A stretch of DNA of 28,481 nucleotides, taken from a virus. Below, piece by piece: positions 13,670-21,520 of this stretch. Positions within the stretch are counted from its first letter, which is position 1, and each line of letters opens with the position of its first letter. The DNA is taken from the IMG/VR virus record IMGVR_UViG_3300039307_000042, positions 1 to 28,481 of that record; one strand, written 5' to 3'. The notes under the pieces are model-generated. The model was not told where the DNA came from and did no database searches. It saw only the letters and a list, made by a program, of their open reading frames with translations. A program made the translations under genes and the position numbers.

Positions 13670-14353
13670 ATGAAAACAATTTTAATCTTGAGCGGTGGAC
13701 TTGACTCTACAGTACTTCTTTATAAACTAAAGGCAGAAGGTCGCGACGTCAAGGCCCTGTCGATTAACTACGGTCAACGCCATTCTAAGGAACTAGAGTT
13801 CGCCAAAAAGACCTGCGCCAAACTTGGAGTAGAGCACCAGATTGTAGATTTGTCTTCTCTAAAGCCGCTACTCGGAGGTAGCTCGCAGACGGATGCTAGT
13901 GTTGTAGTTCCCGATGGTCATTATGCTGCTGAAAATATGAAGCTTACAGTGGTACCTAATCGTAACTCAATTATGTTAAATGTAGCAGCAGCTTGGGCCA
14001 TTTCTGAGAAAGCAGACACTATTGCATACGGGGCACATTCGGGGGATCATCAAATTTATCCTGATTGTCGAGAAGAATTTGTTGATGCCTTGAATAAGAC
14101 GCTAGCTCTGGCAGACTGGCATGTAGTTCAGATTGAGAGACCTTTTATCAACATTTCCAAAACAGATGTAGTCAAGCTTGGTAGTCAGCTGAACGTTCCC
14201 TGGTTAGATACCTGGTCATGCTACAAAGGCGGAGAAATAGCTTGCGGAACCTGTGGCACCGACTACGAGCGTCGTGAGAGTTTTATCGAAGCAGGTGTTA
14301 CAGATCCTACGCCTTATCTAGATTCTACCACCAAGTTTGCTTCTCCAGTATAA
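13670..14353 (+). CDS. queC: 7-cyano-7-deazaguanine (preQ0) synthase QueC
   Basis: 227 aa, normal length. QueC converts 7-carboxy-7-deazaguanine to preQ0 using ATP and ammonia. The PP-loop SGGLDST is at residues 8-14, with further family blocks SINYGQRH (31-38), VVPNRNSIML (94-103) and GAHSGDHQIYPDCREEF (121-137). The zinc site has C184, C192 and C195, but the fourth expected Cys (CGxCxxC) is Asp198 (CGTCGTD). Its Shine-Dalgarno site AAGGA lies about 9 nt upstream. It is separated from queE, queD and folE2 by 4-13 kb, all in the same direction. Confidence 0.95.
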   Translation: MKTILILSGGLDSTVLLYKLKAEGRDVKALSINYGQRHSKELEFAKKTCAKLGVEHQIVDLSSLKPLLGGSSQTDASVVVPDGHYAAENMKLTVVPNRNSIMLNVAAAWAISEKADTIAYGAHSGDHQIYPDCREEFVDALNKTLALADWHVVQIERPFINISKTDVVKLGSQLNVPWLDTWSCYKGGEIACGTCGTDYERRESFIEAGVTDPTPYLDSTTKFASPV

Positions 14354-14355
14354 TC

Positions 14356-14541
14356 ATGACTAAAAGATCTCGTTACTACGTGGTAGATCATATGCTTGGC
14401 CCTACTGTTATTAAAACTACGGATAAACGTAAGATTACAGCGTGGCTTAACAAAGTATATGATGACGCTTCTGATGAAGTTCGAAAGACAGAGGTAGAAG
14501 ATTCTAAAGTAGAATTAGTGAACCTAATTGATCTAGATTAA
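14356..14541 (+). CDS. Small hypothetical protein (61 aa)
   Basis: It starts 2 nt after queC and is presumably co-translated. The protein begins basic (MTKRSRYYVVDHML) and ends strongly acidic (DDASDEVRKTEVEDSKVE). No domain was recognised. A candidate promoter-like TA box follows its stop before the next gene. Confidence 0.6.
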   Translation: MTKRSRYYVVDHMLGPTVIKTTDKRKITAWLNKVYDDASDEVRKTEVEDSKVELVNLIDLD

Positions 14542-14568
14542 TTTGGCGACAACTTTTGTATAAATATT

Positions 14569-14814
14569 ATGAAAGAAAAACTAACTAAGCGATACTCAAG
14601 AAAACTATCTTATAAATTTGCTTCAGAAGAGTTCTCTACAGAACTTGTTAGAGAAGTAGAATATTCTTCTAAAGAAGAATTTTTAGCTGCTAGTGATAAA
14701 CTCTCAGCTCAGGTAAAAGCCCTAACAGCTAGAGACTTAGAAAAGCATTCAGAGCTTCTAAAGGAAGCTGTTGAAAACGGTGATGCTGTCAAGTCGCAGG
14801 AGTCTACAGTTTAA
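14569..14814 (+). CDS. Hypothetical protein (81 aa)
   Basis: No Shine-Dalgarno site. TGTATAAATATT directly precedes the ATG, matching the T4-late-type box TATAAATA and nearly identical to the sequence before the gene at 23861. The protein has a beta-like first half (KLSYKFASEEFSTELVREVE) and a helical second half (EEFLAASDKLSAQVKALTAR). No family was recognised. It heads a run of small genes leading to the SSB-like protein and RecA, so a role in recombination or single-strand handling is possible. Confidence 0.65.
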   Translation: MKEKLTKRYSRKLSYKFASEEFSTELVREVEYSSKEEFLAASDKLSAQVKALTARDLEKHSELLKEAVENGDAVKSQESTV

Positions 14815-14817
14815 TTT

Positions 14818-15360
14818 ATGCTAACAGCTGAACAACGTCATAATCTTTACGAAGAGCTAAACTCTATTCATCTAGAGCTTGATGGAGATCCGGCTACTAC
14901 AGGTCTTAGTTTAGTTAATGGTAAGATCGCTGAGATCCACGCTCACAAAGAACGTGTAGGACATATCTTATCTCAAGCCATTGAAAATGAAAGAGAAATC
15001 ACTCGCCTTTTAAACGAAGCTAAATTAGAGCATGAAATTAAGCTTAACAAAATTTTATCTACTGTAGAGACTGTCAGATCTCAAAAGTCCCAGGATATGC
15101 GTGTTGTTGCCGCCAACGCTTTGATTCCAGAAGAGTATCTCAAAGTTCGTCAGCTTGAGATTGAAGCTAATGACGCCGATTGCTTTCACAAGATTGTTCA
15201 ATCTAAGTATAATCATTTAGAAGGAACCAATTCTAGCGTATCTAGACAAATTACTGTAATTCAACTTCAACTAGAGATTGGCGAAATTGAGCGCAGATTT
15301 CCTGGACAATGGCAAGCATCTCCAGGATCTAGTCGTACAATAACTGTAAAGGGAAGCTAA
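14818..15360 (+). CDS. Coiled-coil hypothetical protein (180 aa)
   Basis: Almost entirely helical with heptad-like stretches (residues 30-85, AIENEREITRLLNEAKLEHE and on; 115-160, RQITVIQLQLEIGEIERRF), and a short non-helical tail. No catalytic motif, zinc site or membrane segment. Genes on both sides are 2-4 nt away, so it belongs to the operon that leads to ssb-like and recA genes. It could be a recombination mediator or structural adaptor; neither is shown by sequence. Confidence 0.7.
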   Translation: MLTAEQRHNLYEELNSIHLELDGDPATTGLSLVNGKIAEIHAHKERVGHILSQAIENEREITRLLNEAKLEHEIKLNKILSTVETVRSQKSQDMRVVAANALIPEEYLKVRQLEIEANDADCFHKIVQSKYNHLEGTNSSVSRQITVIQLQLEIGEIERRFPGQWQASPGSSRTITVKGS

Positions 15361-15361
15361 T

Positions 15362-15634
15362 ATGGCTAAATACCTTGAAGATGTAGAGGTTTTAAAAATT
15401 TCCGAAACAGATGGGTATGTTTGGTTAGATAAAGAAACAAACAAAACTTGGGCTGTTCCTTTAGTTTTATCAGGACTTATAGCTCCTACTCTTATGATGC
15501 TACCTCCAAGACCTGAAACTTTAGAAGAAAAAGAACTTCGCAAAGAAAATGTGCGTAAGGCAATAGATTTTGCGAGACAGCGAAATAATCCAGTTGTGGT
15601 ATCAGAACTAGAAAAAGTTCTAGCAAAGTTATAA
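15362..15634 (+). CDS. Hypothetical protein (90 aa)
   Basis: It starts 2 nt after the coiled-coil gene. It has an N-terminal beta-type segment (VEVLKISETDGYVWLDKETN), a short hydrophobic proline-rich segment (LVLSGLIAPTLMMLPP) and a charged C-terminal helix (ETLEEKELRKENVRKAIDFA). The hydrophobic segment is too short and proline-broken to call a membrane helix. Not recognised. Confidence 0.65.
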   Translation: MAKYLEDVEVLKISETDGYVWLDKETNKTWAVPLVLSGLIAPTLMMLPPRPETLEEKELRKENVRKAIDFARQRNNPVVVSELEKVLAKL

Positions 15635-15810
15635 TGCCTCGTATAGGACTTAAAGCTCTTGGGGTTAATTTAGACCCTATTAAACATCTTACAATAGAAG
15701 AAGTATTCGGTTCAGGCGTAATCGCAGTAACTGAATGTAATAAGAAGTGGTGGAAGATTATACGTGATAAAAATCTTAAAATTAAACTAAATGTTACGGG
15801 AGTAAAATAA
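15634..15810 (+). CDS. Small basic hypothetical protein (58 aa)
   Basis: The ORF begins one base inside the preceding stop (TAATG) and ends 3 nt before the SSB-like gene, filling the gap exactly. Mixed alpha/beta sequence, net basic (NKKWWKIIRDKNLKIKLN). No family recognised. Confidence 0.65.
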   Translation: MPRIGLKALGVNLDPIKHLTIEEVFGSGVIAVTECNKKWWKIIRDKNLKIKLNVTGVK

Positions 15811-15813
15811 ATT

Positions 15814-16299
15814 ATGTCATTTAAAATTAAGCGTGAGAAGGATGTAGCTGAGGGAGATTACCTCGCACGGCTATCTGAAGTAACCCCTCAGACGAGCCAG
15901 TATGGTGAATGTATCAGGTTCCAGTTTGAAGTGCTTGACGGAGAATTTGCGACTCAGGAAGTTTCAATGCTACACAACGCGAAGCTACAGATGGGCAACA
16001 AGTTAGATCGCGCTCTTGTAGAGATGGGTATTGATACTTCTACTGTTACAGACGAGCTGGATGTAGATGTATTAAAGGGTAAGCTTTTTAAGATTAAGGT
16101 AGTACACAAGACTAGCACTAAAGGTAAGGTATTTGCCAATGTAGTATCTGCTAGACCTACAACCTCTAATTTCACTCCAACAACTGCCCCTGCAGCTCCA
16201 TTAGCCACACCTGCTCCAACGCCTGCTAGGCAGACAGTTCCTGCAGCTAGACAAGCTCCTGTAGCTAATCAGACCCTAATAGAAGACGTCCCTTTCTAA
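15814..16299 (+). CDS. Single-stranded DNA-binding-like protein with SSB-type acidic tip
   Basis: 161 aa. Residues 1-110 are a beta-rich domain suited to an OB fold (GDYLARLSEVTPQTSQYGEC, FQFEVLDGEF, LFKIKVVHKTSTKGKVFANV), of the kind seen in phage SSB-like/DUF669 proteins. Residues 112-150 are a Pro/Ala/Thr-rich linker. The protein ends EDVPF, the same kind of acidic tip with terminal Pro-Phe that bacterial SSB uses (DDIPF) to recruit repair and replication enzymes. Function as the phage SSB is inferred from this layout and from the recA gene 43 nt downstream. GGAG lies about 12 nt before the ATG. Confidence 0.75.
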   Translation: MSFKIKREKDVAEGDYLARLSEVTPQTSQYGECIRFQFEVLDGEFATQEVSMLHNAKLQMGNKLDRALVEMGIDTSTVTDELDVDVLKGKLFKIKVVHKTSTKGKVFANVVSARPTTSNFTPTTAPAAPLATPAPTPARQTVPAARQAPVANQTLIEDVPF

Positions 16300-16342
16300 A
16301 GTTAGCCGCTCTACAAGAGAAGATATTTCTTAAGAGGAAATA

Positions 16343-17341
16343 ATGGAAACCAAGTCAGCATCATTGAAAAGTATACTAGATCAGATCGAGAAGGATTTAG
16401 GCCTAAAGGTCCAAAAGCTATCAGATGCACCACCTCTAGACATAGAAACTATCCGATCAGGATCATTCCTATTAGATGATGCTCTTGGTGTTCCAGGATA
16501 TCCTCGAGGCCGTATTATCGAAATATTTGGCGCTCCCTCAGGAGGCAAAACCAGCCTAGCTTTAGCAGCTATTGCTTCCGCCCAGAGTCTGGGAGGTACT
16601 GCTGCATTTATTGACGTTGAACATGCTTTTAGCAGACAGTATGCTAAAGATCTGGGAGTAGATGTAGATAATCTATATTTCGTTCAGCCTGATTATGGCG
16701 AGCAAGCTCTAGAAACTATGGAGCGTCTTATTGCTTCTAATTCTTTTGATATCATCGTCTTAGATAGTACCGCAGCTTTAGTACCTAAGGCTGAAATGGA
16801 AGAAGATATGGAGAAACAGTCAATGGGTCTCCAAGCTAAGCTCATGAGCAAAGCATGTAGAAAGATCACACCTATTATTGGTAAGACAAAGACAGTAGCA
16901 ATCTTTATTAACCAGATTAGACAGAGTATGAGCATGTACGGTTCTCCTACGACAACTCCTGGCGGAGAAGCTCTAAAGTTTTATAGCTCAGTTCGCTTAA
17001 GTGTTCGAAAGGTATCTGGCTCTGAGATCAAAGAAGGTACTAATATTCTAGGACATAAAATGGCTATCAATGTGGTTAAGAATAAGGTTGCTCCTCCGAT
17101 GCGCACAACAGAGCTAACTTTCTTATACGGCAAGGGCATTGATAAGGTATCAGATCTAATTGAGTTTGCTTTGGATAAAGGCTTCTTAGAGCACAAAGGA
17201 CATACCTATACCTTTGAAGATCAGAAGTGGGTTGGTAGAGAGAATGCTGCCGAAGGTATTCGCAATAACCCTGAGATCTATAAAGCCATCGCTCAGAAAG
17301 TAATAGATACTACAGGTACAAAATCAGCTGCGAGTAACTAA
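16343..17341 (+). CDS. recA: RecA recombinase
   Basis: 332 aa, bacterial RecA size and clearly RecA rather than the more diverged UvsX type. Walker A GAPSGGKT (63-70), catalytic Glu93 in FIDVEHAF, Walker B IIVLDST, PKAEMEEDM next to loop L1, MEKQSMGLQAKLMSKACRK, FINQIR, and GSPTTTPGGEALKF in the loop L2 area are all present. It makes nucleoprotein filaments on single-stranded DNA for strand exchange and for recombination-dependent replication, working with UvsW-like helicase, SSB and Mre11/Rad50. AGAGGAA lies 5 nt before the ATG. The stop overlaps the next start (TAATG). Confidence 0.96.
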   Translation: METKSASLKSILDQIEKDLGLKVQKLSDAPPLDIETIRSGSFLLDDALGVPGYPRGRIIEIFGAPSGGKTSLALAAIASAQSLGGTAAFIDVEHAFSRQYAKDLGVDVDNLYFVQPDYGEQALETMERLIASNSFDIIVLDSTAALVPKAEMEEDMEKQSMGLQAKLMSKACRKITPIIGKTKTVAIFINQIRQSMSMYGSPTTTPGGEALKFYSSVRLSVRKVSGSEIKEGTNILGHKMAINVVKNKVAPPMRTTELTFLYGKGIDKVSDLIEFALDKGFLEHKGHTYTFEDQKWVGRENAAEGIRNNPEIYKAIAQKVIDTTGTKSAASN

Positions 17342-17826
17342 TGTCTACTTTAGGAACATCTGTCTCTTCGACGGACGGAACTACTTTTACGCTCAGCTCA
17401 GGTAATAACTCAGTTGGAGCTATAACTGCTGCTAGTACTAGCACATCTATTACTAATACCCCTTCATATGGTCCGTGTATACATGGAACATACGGACCAT
17501 GTACTATGTGCTATCCCGGCTATAGCCAAACGTGTACATGTAATATGTATGGGTCTATATGCCCTATGCATGCCAGCTCTATTATTAATATTCCTACAGT
17601 TTCTACGCCTGGATGGACTACCTGGCCTCCTTCTCCCCCTCCTGTAGATCTACACGCTAAAGAAGGACATAGCGTTACTCATGAGATAGTAACAGACGAA
17701 AAAGGCTTGAAGATAGTGTTCAAATGTTCCTTCTGCTCGGAAGTTATATATAAAAAATATATTGTTAGAATTCCCCGAAAGGTTAAGGAAGAAAAGTGCC
17801 TAGTTCGAGTTCTCAACCACAGATAA
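17341..17826 (+). CDS. Cys/His-rich hypothetical protein (161 aa)
   Basis: Coupled to recA by a one-base overlap. The first 42 residues are low-complexity Ser/Thr/Gly. Residues 46-77 hold C46, H48, C54, C57, C65, C67, C74 and H77 (GPCTMCYPG, CTCNMYGSICPMH), a likely metal-binding knot. The middle is proline-rich (WPPSPPPVD), and near residue 133 a CSFC pair sits in a beta segment. The 3' end overlaps the next Cys-rich gene by 31 nt in another frame. No family recognised; zinc binding is inferred from Cys/His spacing. Confidence 0.65.
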   Translation: MSTLGTSVSSTDGTTFTLSSGNNSVGAITAASTSTSITNTPSYGPCIHGTYGPCTMCYPGYSQTCTCNMYGSICPMHASSIINIPTVSTPGWTTWPPSPPPVDLHAKEGHSVTHEIVTDEKGLKIVFKCSFCSEVIYKKYIVRIPRKVKEEKCLVRVLNHR

Positions 17827-18020
17827 AATCCTGGCTTTGTTGCACCCTTAATCCTTTGCTAGAGTGTATGTTATGTGGCTTAAAGTTATGCGATCACCAC
17901 TCTACCCTAAAAGGATTTACTGAAGTATGGAATACTACAGGTTCTTGTACCAAAGTCTCTGTAGGAGAACCTGAGGGATGTCATATTTGGGGAAGTTCAA
18001 TATTCTGCCGCAACGAATAA
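17796..18020 (+). CDS. Cys-rich microprotein (74 aa), paralogue of 24622-24789
   Basis: GTG start with AAGGAAG 7 nt upstream, reading through the end of the preceding gene. Cysteines C15, C16, C24, C27, C32, H35 follow CC-x7-C-x2-C-x4-C-x2-H. The 55-aa protein at 24622 has the same spacing (last ligand Cys) and the shared start LCCxLN. Single later Cys residues (C51, C62, C71) add to the metal-binding look. No family recognised. Confidence 0.65.
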   Translation: MPSSSSQPQIKSWLCCTLNPLLECMLCGLKLCDHHSTLKGFTEVWNTTGSCTKVSVGEPEGCHIWGSSIFCRNE

Positions 18021-18043
18021 CACGAATACTAGTATTATATAAT
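18015..18043 (+). promoter_or_regulatory. Candidate promoter for queE
   Basis: GAATAA (18015-18020, preceded by C as at 8812), 17 nt, TATAAT (18038-18043), which abuts the ATG at 18044. An alternative -10, TATTAT (18033-18038), would place transcription at the start codon. No Shine-Dalgarno site. Confidence 0.35.
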
Positions 18044-18760
18044 ATGAAATTAAAAGTAAACGAAATTTATGGACCTGTTAAGCAGGGAGAAGGCAAATCT
18101 TCAGGACTAGAAGTTCTCTTCCTAAGACTATCAGGATGTAATCTAGCTTGTTCTTGGTGTGATACCCCTTATACGTGGAATTGGCAAGGCACCAAATTTG
18201 TTCATCCAGAAAAGTATGATCCTATGAAAGAAATTGTTTTTATGGATATCGACGAGATCAAGGCTGAATTAGATAAGCTTAATACTAAAGCTGTAGTAAT
18301 CTCTGGAGGAGAACCCCTACTCCAACAGAAGCCTCTTTTCCCTTTAATAGAGGCTCTTAAATTAAATGATTATTGGGTAGAGATTGAAACAAATGGTACA
18401 ATAGTTCCCGACCCCGAATTTCTTGATTTAGTAGATCAGATCAATTGCAGCCCTAAGTTATCTAATTCAGGCCCAGATAATCGACCTACGATGCGTGAGA
18501 GACCTGAAGCATTAACCGCTTTAGCCTCCAGTTCTAAAGTATCTTTTAAATGGGTAGTTACGTCAGATAAGGATTTAGAGGAAATAGAAACGCTTATCTC
18601 TAAATATGGTATGAAAGAGAATTACTTAATGCCTGAAGGTAAGACTCGAGTTGAGCAGTTAGCTCGACAGGACAAGGTTAAAAAGCTTTGTGAAGAAAAA
18701 GGATTCAAGTTTAGCCCCCGACTACATGTATTAGAGAATGACGTTAAAAGGCGGATATAA
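18044..18760 (+). CDS. queE: 7-carboxy-7-deazaguanine synthase QueE (radical SAM)
   Basis: 238 aa from ATG 18044. A longer in-frame start at 17978 would add 22 residues unlike the family, and the known N-terminus (MKLKVNEIYGPVKQGEG) starts here. QueE rearranges 6-carboxytetrahydropterin to 7-carboxy-7-deazaguanine. The iron-sulphur motif CxxxCxxC is C32, C36, C39 (GCNLACSWCD), then GGEP (88-91) for SAM binding and a C-terminal PRLHVLENDVKRR block typical of QueE. It lacks a Shine-Dalgarno site and is preceded by TATTATATAAT. It overlaps the protease gene by one base. Confidence 0.95.
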   Translation: MKLKVNEIYGPVKQGEGKSSGLEVLFLRLSGCNLACSWCDTPYTWNWQGTKFVHPEKYDPMKEIVFMDIDEIKAELDKLNTKAVVISGGEPLLQQKPLFPLIEALKLNDYWVEIETNGTIVPDPEFLDLVDQINCSPKLSNSGPDNRPTMRERPEALTALASSSKVSFKWVVTSDKDLEEIETLISKYGMKENYLMPEGKTRVEQLARQDKVKKLCEEKGFKFSPRLHVLENDVKRRI

Positions 18761-19557
18761 TGACACTTCTTCTTAATGCAGGATATCATTTATTAGTGTA
18801 TCTTTTTATTTTAGCTGTAGTAATATTTATTCACGAGATGGGTCATTACTTAGCTTGTAAGAAGTTAGGTATAGAAGTAGAAAGTTTTGCCTTAGGATTT
18901 GGTCCTGTATTATATAGTTTTAATTATTGGAACACTGAATTTTCTCTTAGAGCCATTCCTTTAGGAGGCTTTATCAAACCTGCCGGAATTGATAAGAGTC
19001 CTTCTGAATCTAGTTCTGATGAATATTTTGGTAAAGCGTGGTATAAACGATTACTGGTAGCCTATGCAGGACCTTTAATGAATTTTGTTTTAGCGTTTGT
19101 TATCTTTGTAGGATTAGTATTTATTAAGGATTCACGACCGCAGACGTTAGCTAACACATCTACAAATATTTCTCATAGCGTTACGCTGAGCTCCAGGATA
19201 TGCTGGTATCAGATCTCACAGACGTATCTTATTATATCTTCTAAACTTGGACAACATCAAAATCCAGGACTAATGGGACCTATAGGTATTTTTCAAGCTG
19301 TATCTCAAGCAGCATCTAGCTGGGTTGAAATCTTTTCAATGATGGCCGCAATTTCCATAGCTATAGGCTTGTTCAATATTCTACCCATCCCTCTACTAGA
19401 CGGAGGATTCGCAGTATTATTTCTGTGGGAAGGACTCACAGGAAAATTTCCTTCAAAGACAGTTGTTTTTGTTTGGCAGGTATTAGGAATAGCTTTTCTA
19501 GGATCGATTCTTTTACTAGCCACAGTCGGAGATCTAGGCAGACTTTTACATCCGTAA
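18760..19557 (+). CDS. Site-2-type membrane metalloprotease (M50, RseP-like), PDZ-less
   Basis: 265 aa, with a zinc site in the first membrane helix, HEMGH (25-29), followed by the family pattern CKKLGIEVESFALGFGP and IPLGGFIKPAG (65-76). The second metal/catalytic block is NILPIPLLDGG (206-216), giving the Asp ligand. Four hydrophobic segments lie at about 8-28, 98-122, 193-214 and 235-258. The PDZ domain(s) found between these in RseP are missing (about 125-165 is short and unrecognised), so this is a minimal core. Host RseP-type enzymes cleave membrane-bound anti-sigma factors and signal-peptide remnants. The phage enzyme may target such proteins or a phage membrane peptide. It overlaps queE by one base. 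Confidence 0.85.
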   Translation: MTLLLNAGYHLLVYLFILAVVIFIHEMGHYLACKKLGIEVESFALGFGPVLYSFNYWNTEFSLRAIPLGGFIKPAGIDKSPSESSSDEYFGKAWYKRLLVAYAGPLMNFVLAFVIFVGLVFIKDSRPQTLANTSTNISHSVTLSSRICWYQISQTYLIISSKLGQHQNPGLMGPIGIFQAVSQAASSWVEIFSMMAAISIAIGLFNILPIPLLDGGFAVLFLWEGLTGKFPSKTVVFVWQVLGIAFLGSILLLATVGDLGRLLHP

Positions 19558-19593
19558 CCCCTCCTAAAGAGATCCACCTTTTGTATTATATAG

Positions 19594-20565
19594 GTGGTTA
19601 CTATAAAATCTCTTCGCCTGCAAAACTTTCAGGCTCATAAAGATAATACTATAGTCTTTGACGACTACTTCAATTGTGTTATTGGAGCAACCAGATCAGG
19701 TAAGTCATCTATGGTACGCGCTCTTAACTTTCTAATATACAATGTATGGCATAGTTCTTATGTAAGGCATGGGTGTACCGAGGTAGTAATCACCGCGACT
19801 TTGTCAAATGGATTCACTATTATTAGGATCAAAGGCGATAAAATTAATCAGATAGATGTAAGAGATTCTCAAGGTAAGGTTAAAACGTACGATAGCTTTG
19901 GTACCAACTTACCTAAAGAAGTATGCGAAGTACTAGGTATCCACCCACTTCAGATAGATGAAGATGAATTCATTACGTCTAACGTAGTGGATCAAGATGA
20001 GCCCATGTTTCTTTTAAAAGAAAGTGGGCCTACTAAAACTAAGATTCTCGCACGCCTCGCGGGACTACACTGGATAGATTTCGCTCTAAAAGATCTTAAC
20101 AAAGATAGGCGGCGACTATCTAGCGAAACAGACAGTGTTAAGTCGTCTAATTTTGAGCTTAATCAGAAATTATCTAAGCTTCCTGATCTTACAGAGGCTA
20201 GGACAAAGATAGTTCAAGTACGCACAAGGTACGAGAGCTTACGTGAGCTAGATACATACTATAACACAGGATTAGCTCTTAAAGGAGATATTGTTTCTTG
20301 GAAGAAGCAATATTTTGAATTTAAGAAACTTAAAGACCTTAACTTTAACAATCTGATTAAACACGCGACAACAGCTCAAGATCTATATCAAGGGTATCAT
20401 AAGTTGAAGGATTTGTCGTATCGATTAGAGAATATATCTGACTCCACTAAAAATTTAGCCTCTGTTAGAATAACTATCCAGAGAGATCGAATAGAGTTGG
20501 AACATCTACTTGAAGAAGCTAGGATAGCTGCACCAATATGCCCTACGTGTAAGAGAGAATTATGA
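19594..20565 (+). CDS. Rad50/SbcC N-terminal half, ending at the zinc hook
   Basis: 323 aa, GTG start, no Shine-Dalgarno site (TATTATATA just upstream). Residues 1-150 are the Rad50 N-lobe: LRLQNFQAHKDN, Walker A GATRSGKS (31-38), and acidic EDEFITSNVVDQDEP. Residues 160-310 are a coiled-coil arm. The protein stops at ICPTCKREL, that is, right after a Rad50-type CxxC zinc hook (C316, C319). The returning arm and C-lobe are missing here but are encoded at 22822-23463. With Mre11 (next gene, 4-nt overlap) it would form the DNA-end processing complex, equivalent to T4 gp46/gp47. Confidence 0.88.
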   Translation: MVTIKSLRLQNFQAHKDNTIVFDDYFNCVIGATRSGKSSMVRALNFLIYNVWHSSYVRHGCTEVVITATLSNGFTIIRIKGDKINQIDVRDSQGKVKTYDSFGTNLPKEVCEVLGIHPLQIDEDEFITSNVVDQDEPMFLLKESGPTKTKILARLAGLHWIDFALKDLNKDRRRLSSETDSVKSSNFELNQKLSKLPDLTEARTKIVQVRTRYESLRELDTYYNTGLALKGDIVSWKKQYFEFKKLKDLNFNNLIKHATTAQDLYQGYHKLKDLSYRLENISDSTKNLASVRITIQRDRIELEHLLEEARIAAPICPTCKREL

Positions 20566-21494
20566 AATCTTTAGTTCTAGGAGATTGCCATTTCTGTGAT
20601 AGAACACCTCTTCGTAGAACAGATGACTTTTTACAAGCGCAGTTTACTAAATTAGCTAATTTAGAGAATTTAATTATAGCTGAAAAGGATATTGACTCTC
20701 TTTTTTTATTAGGAGATGTATTTGATATTCCCAAGCCTTCTTTAGAATTAGTGAATAAAGTAATGGAACACCTAGACCGTATTAACAAGCTTTTACCACT
20801 AGGCATATACTCTATCGTAGGTAATCACGACGTACATGGTAGAGTAGAGAGCATACAAGAGACAGCGTTAGGAACGTTATATGCTTCCAGATTAGTAAAG
20901 CAATTAAAGGGTAGACAAGTAATTAAAAATATTTCTTTTTTAGGGATAGACTATTTAGTTAATCACACCTCTGAAATATATAAAGGGAATAATCAAATTA
21001 TTTTAACTCATAATATGTTACTTCCAGCACCAGCAATTTTTAAACATGTCCTCGCTAAAGAAGTAGAATTGCTAGCCCCTAATACAACAATCTTTGCAGG
21101 GCATTATCATACCCCTTTTCAAGTAGAGTTTTCTAACAACTGTAGGATAATCAATCCGGGGGTATTAGTTCGCACTGATATATCTGAAAGAAAGATAGTC
21201 CCTAGCGTTGTTAAATTTGAAGCTTCTATGAATACTAATTTACAAGTACATTATACTCGAATTCCTTTAGAACAAGATAACGGGAACACAGTATTTAATT
21301 TAGAAGATTATAAAGAAGAGAAAACACAAAAGTTAGATCTAGAAAAGTTTATTAATGGGCTCAAACAAAGCCAATTTGAATCTCAAGATATTGAGAAATT
21401 AATTCAAGAAGTAGGTAAGTTATCTAATGTTAATGAAACAATTTTACAAGAAGCTTTAAAAAGAATTAAAACAGCTCGCATGATAGTGCATTAA
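20562..21494 (+). CDS. Mre11/SbcD-like nuclease (T4 gp47 type)
   Basis: 310 aa. Calcineurin-like metallophosphoesterase motifs are all seen: D8 and H10 (GDCH), GDVFD (51-55), GNHD (87-90), the His of LTHNM and the GHYHT pair. These bind two Mn ions and give 3'-5' exonuclease and single-strand endonuclease activity. Residues about 245-310 are helical and charged (EKFINGLKQSQFESQDIEKL) and would be the Rad50-binding part. It overlaps the Rad50 N-half gene by 4 nt (ATGA), so the two are translated together. The Rad50 C-half lies 1.3 kb further on. Confidence 0.92.
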   Translation: MKSLVLGDCHFCDRTPLRRTDDFLQAQFTKLANLENLIIAEKDIDSLFLLGDVFDIPKPSLELVNKVMEHLDRINKLLPLGIYSIVGNHDVHGRVESIQETALGTLYASRLVKQLKGRQVIKNISFLGIDYLVNHTSEIYKGNNQIILTHNMLLPAPAIFKHVLAKEVELLAPNTTIFAGHYHTPFQVEFSNNCRIINPGVLVRTDISERKIVPSVVKFEASMNTNLQVHYTRIPLEQDNGNTVFNLEDYKEEKTQKLDLEKFINGLKQSQFESQDIEKLIQEVGKLSNVNETILQEALKRIKTARMIVH

Positions 21495-21520
21495 TAGATT
21501 CTTTCTTCTGTATTTATAAT

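Noticed and set aside
17978-18043. Longer QueE beginning at 17978
   Set aside because: The 22 extra residues do not resemble QueE. The family N-terminus begins at ATG 18044, and the extension overlaps the Cys-rich gene.
19425-19640. ORF overlapping the protease and Rad50 starts (71 aa)
   Set aside because: It is an out-of-frame shadow of the protease gene with no recognisable sequence, and both real genes cover it.
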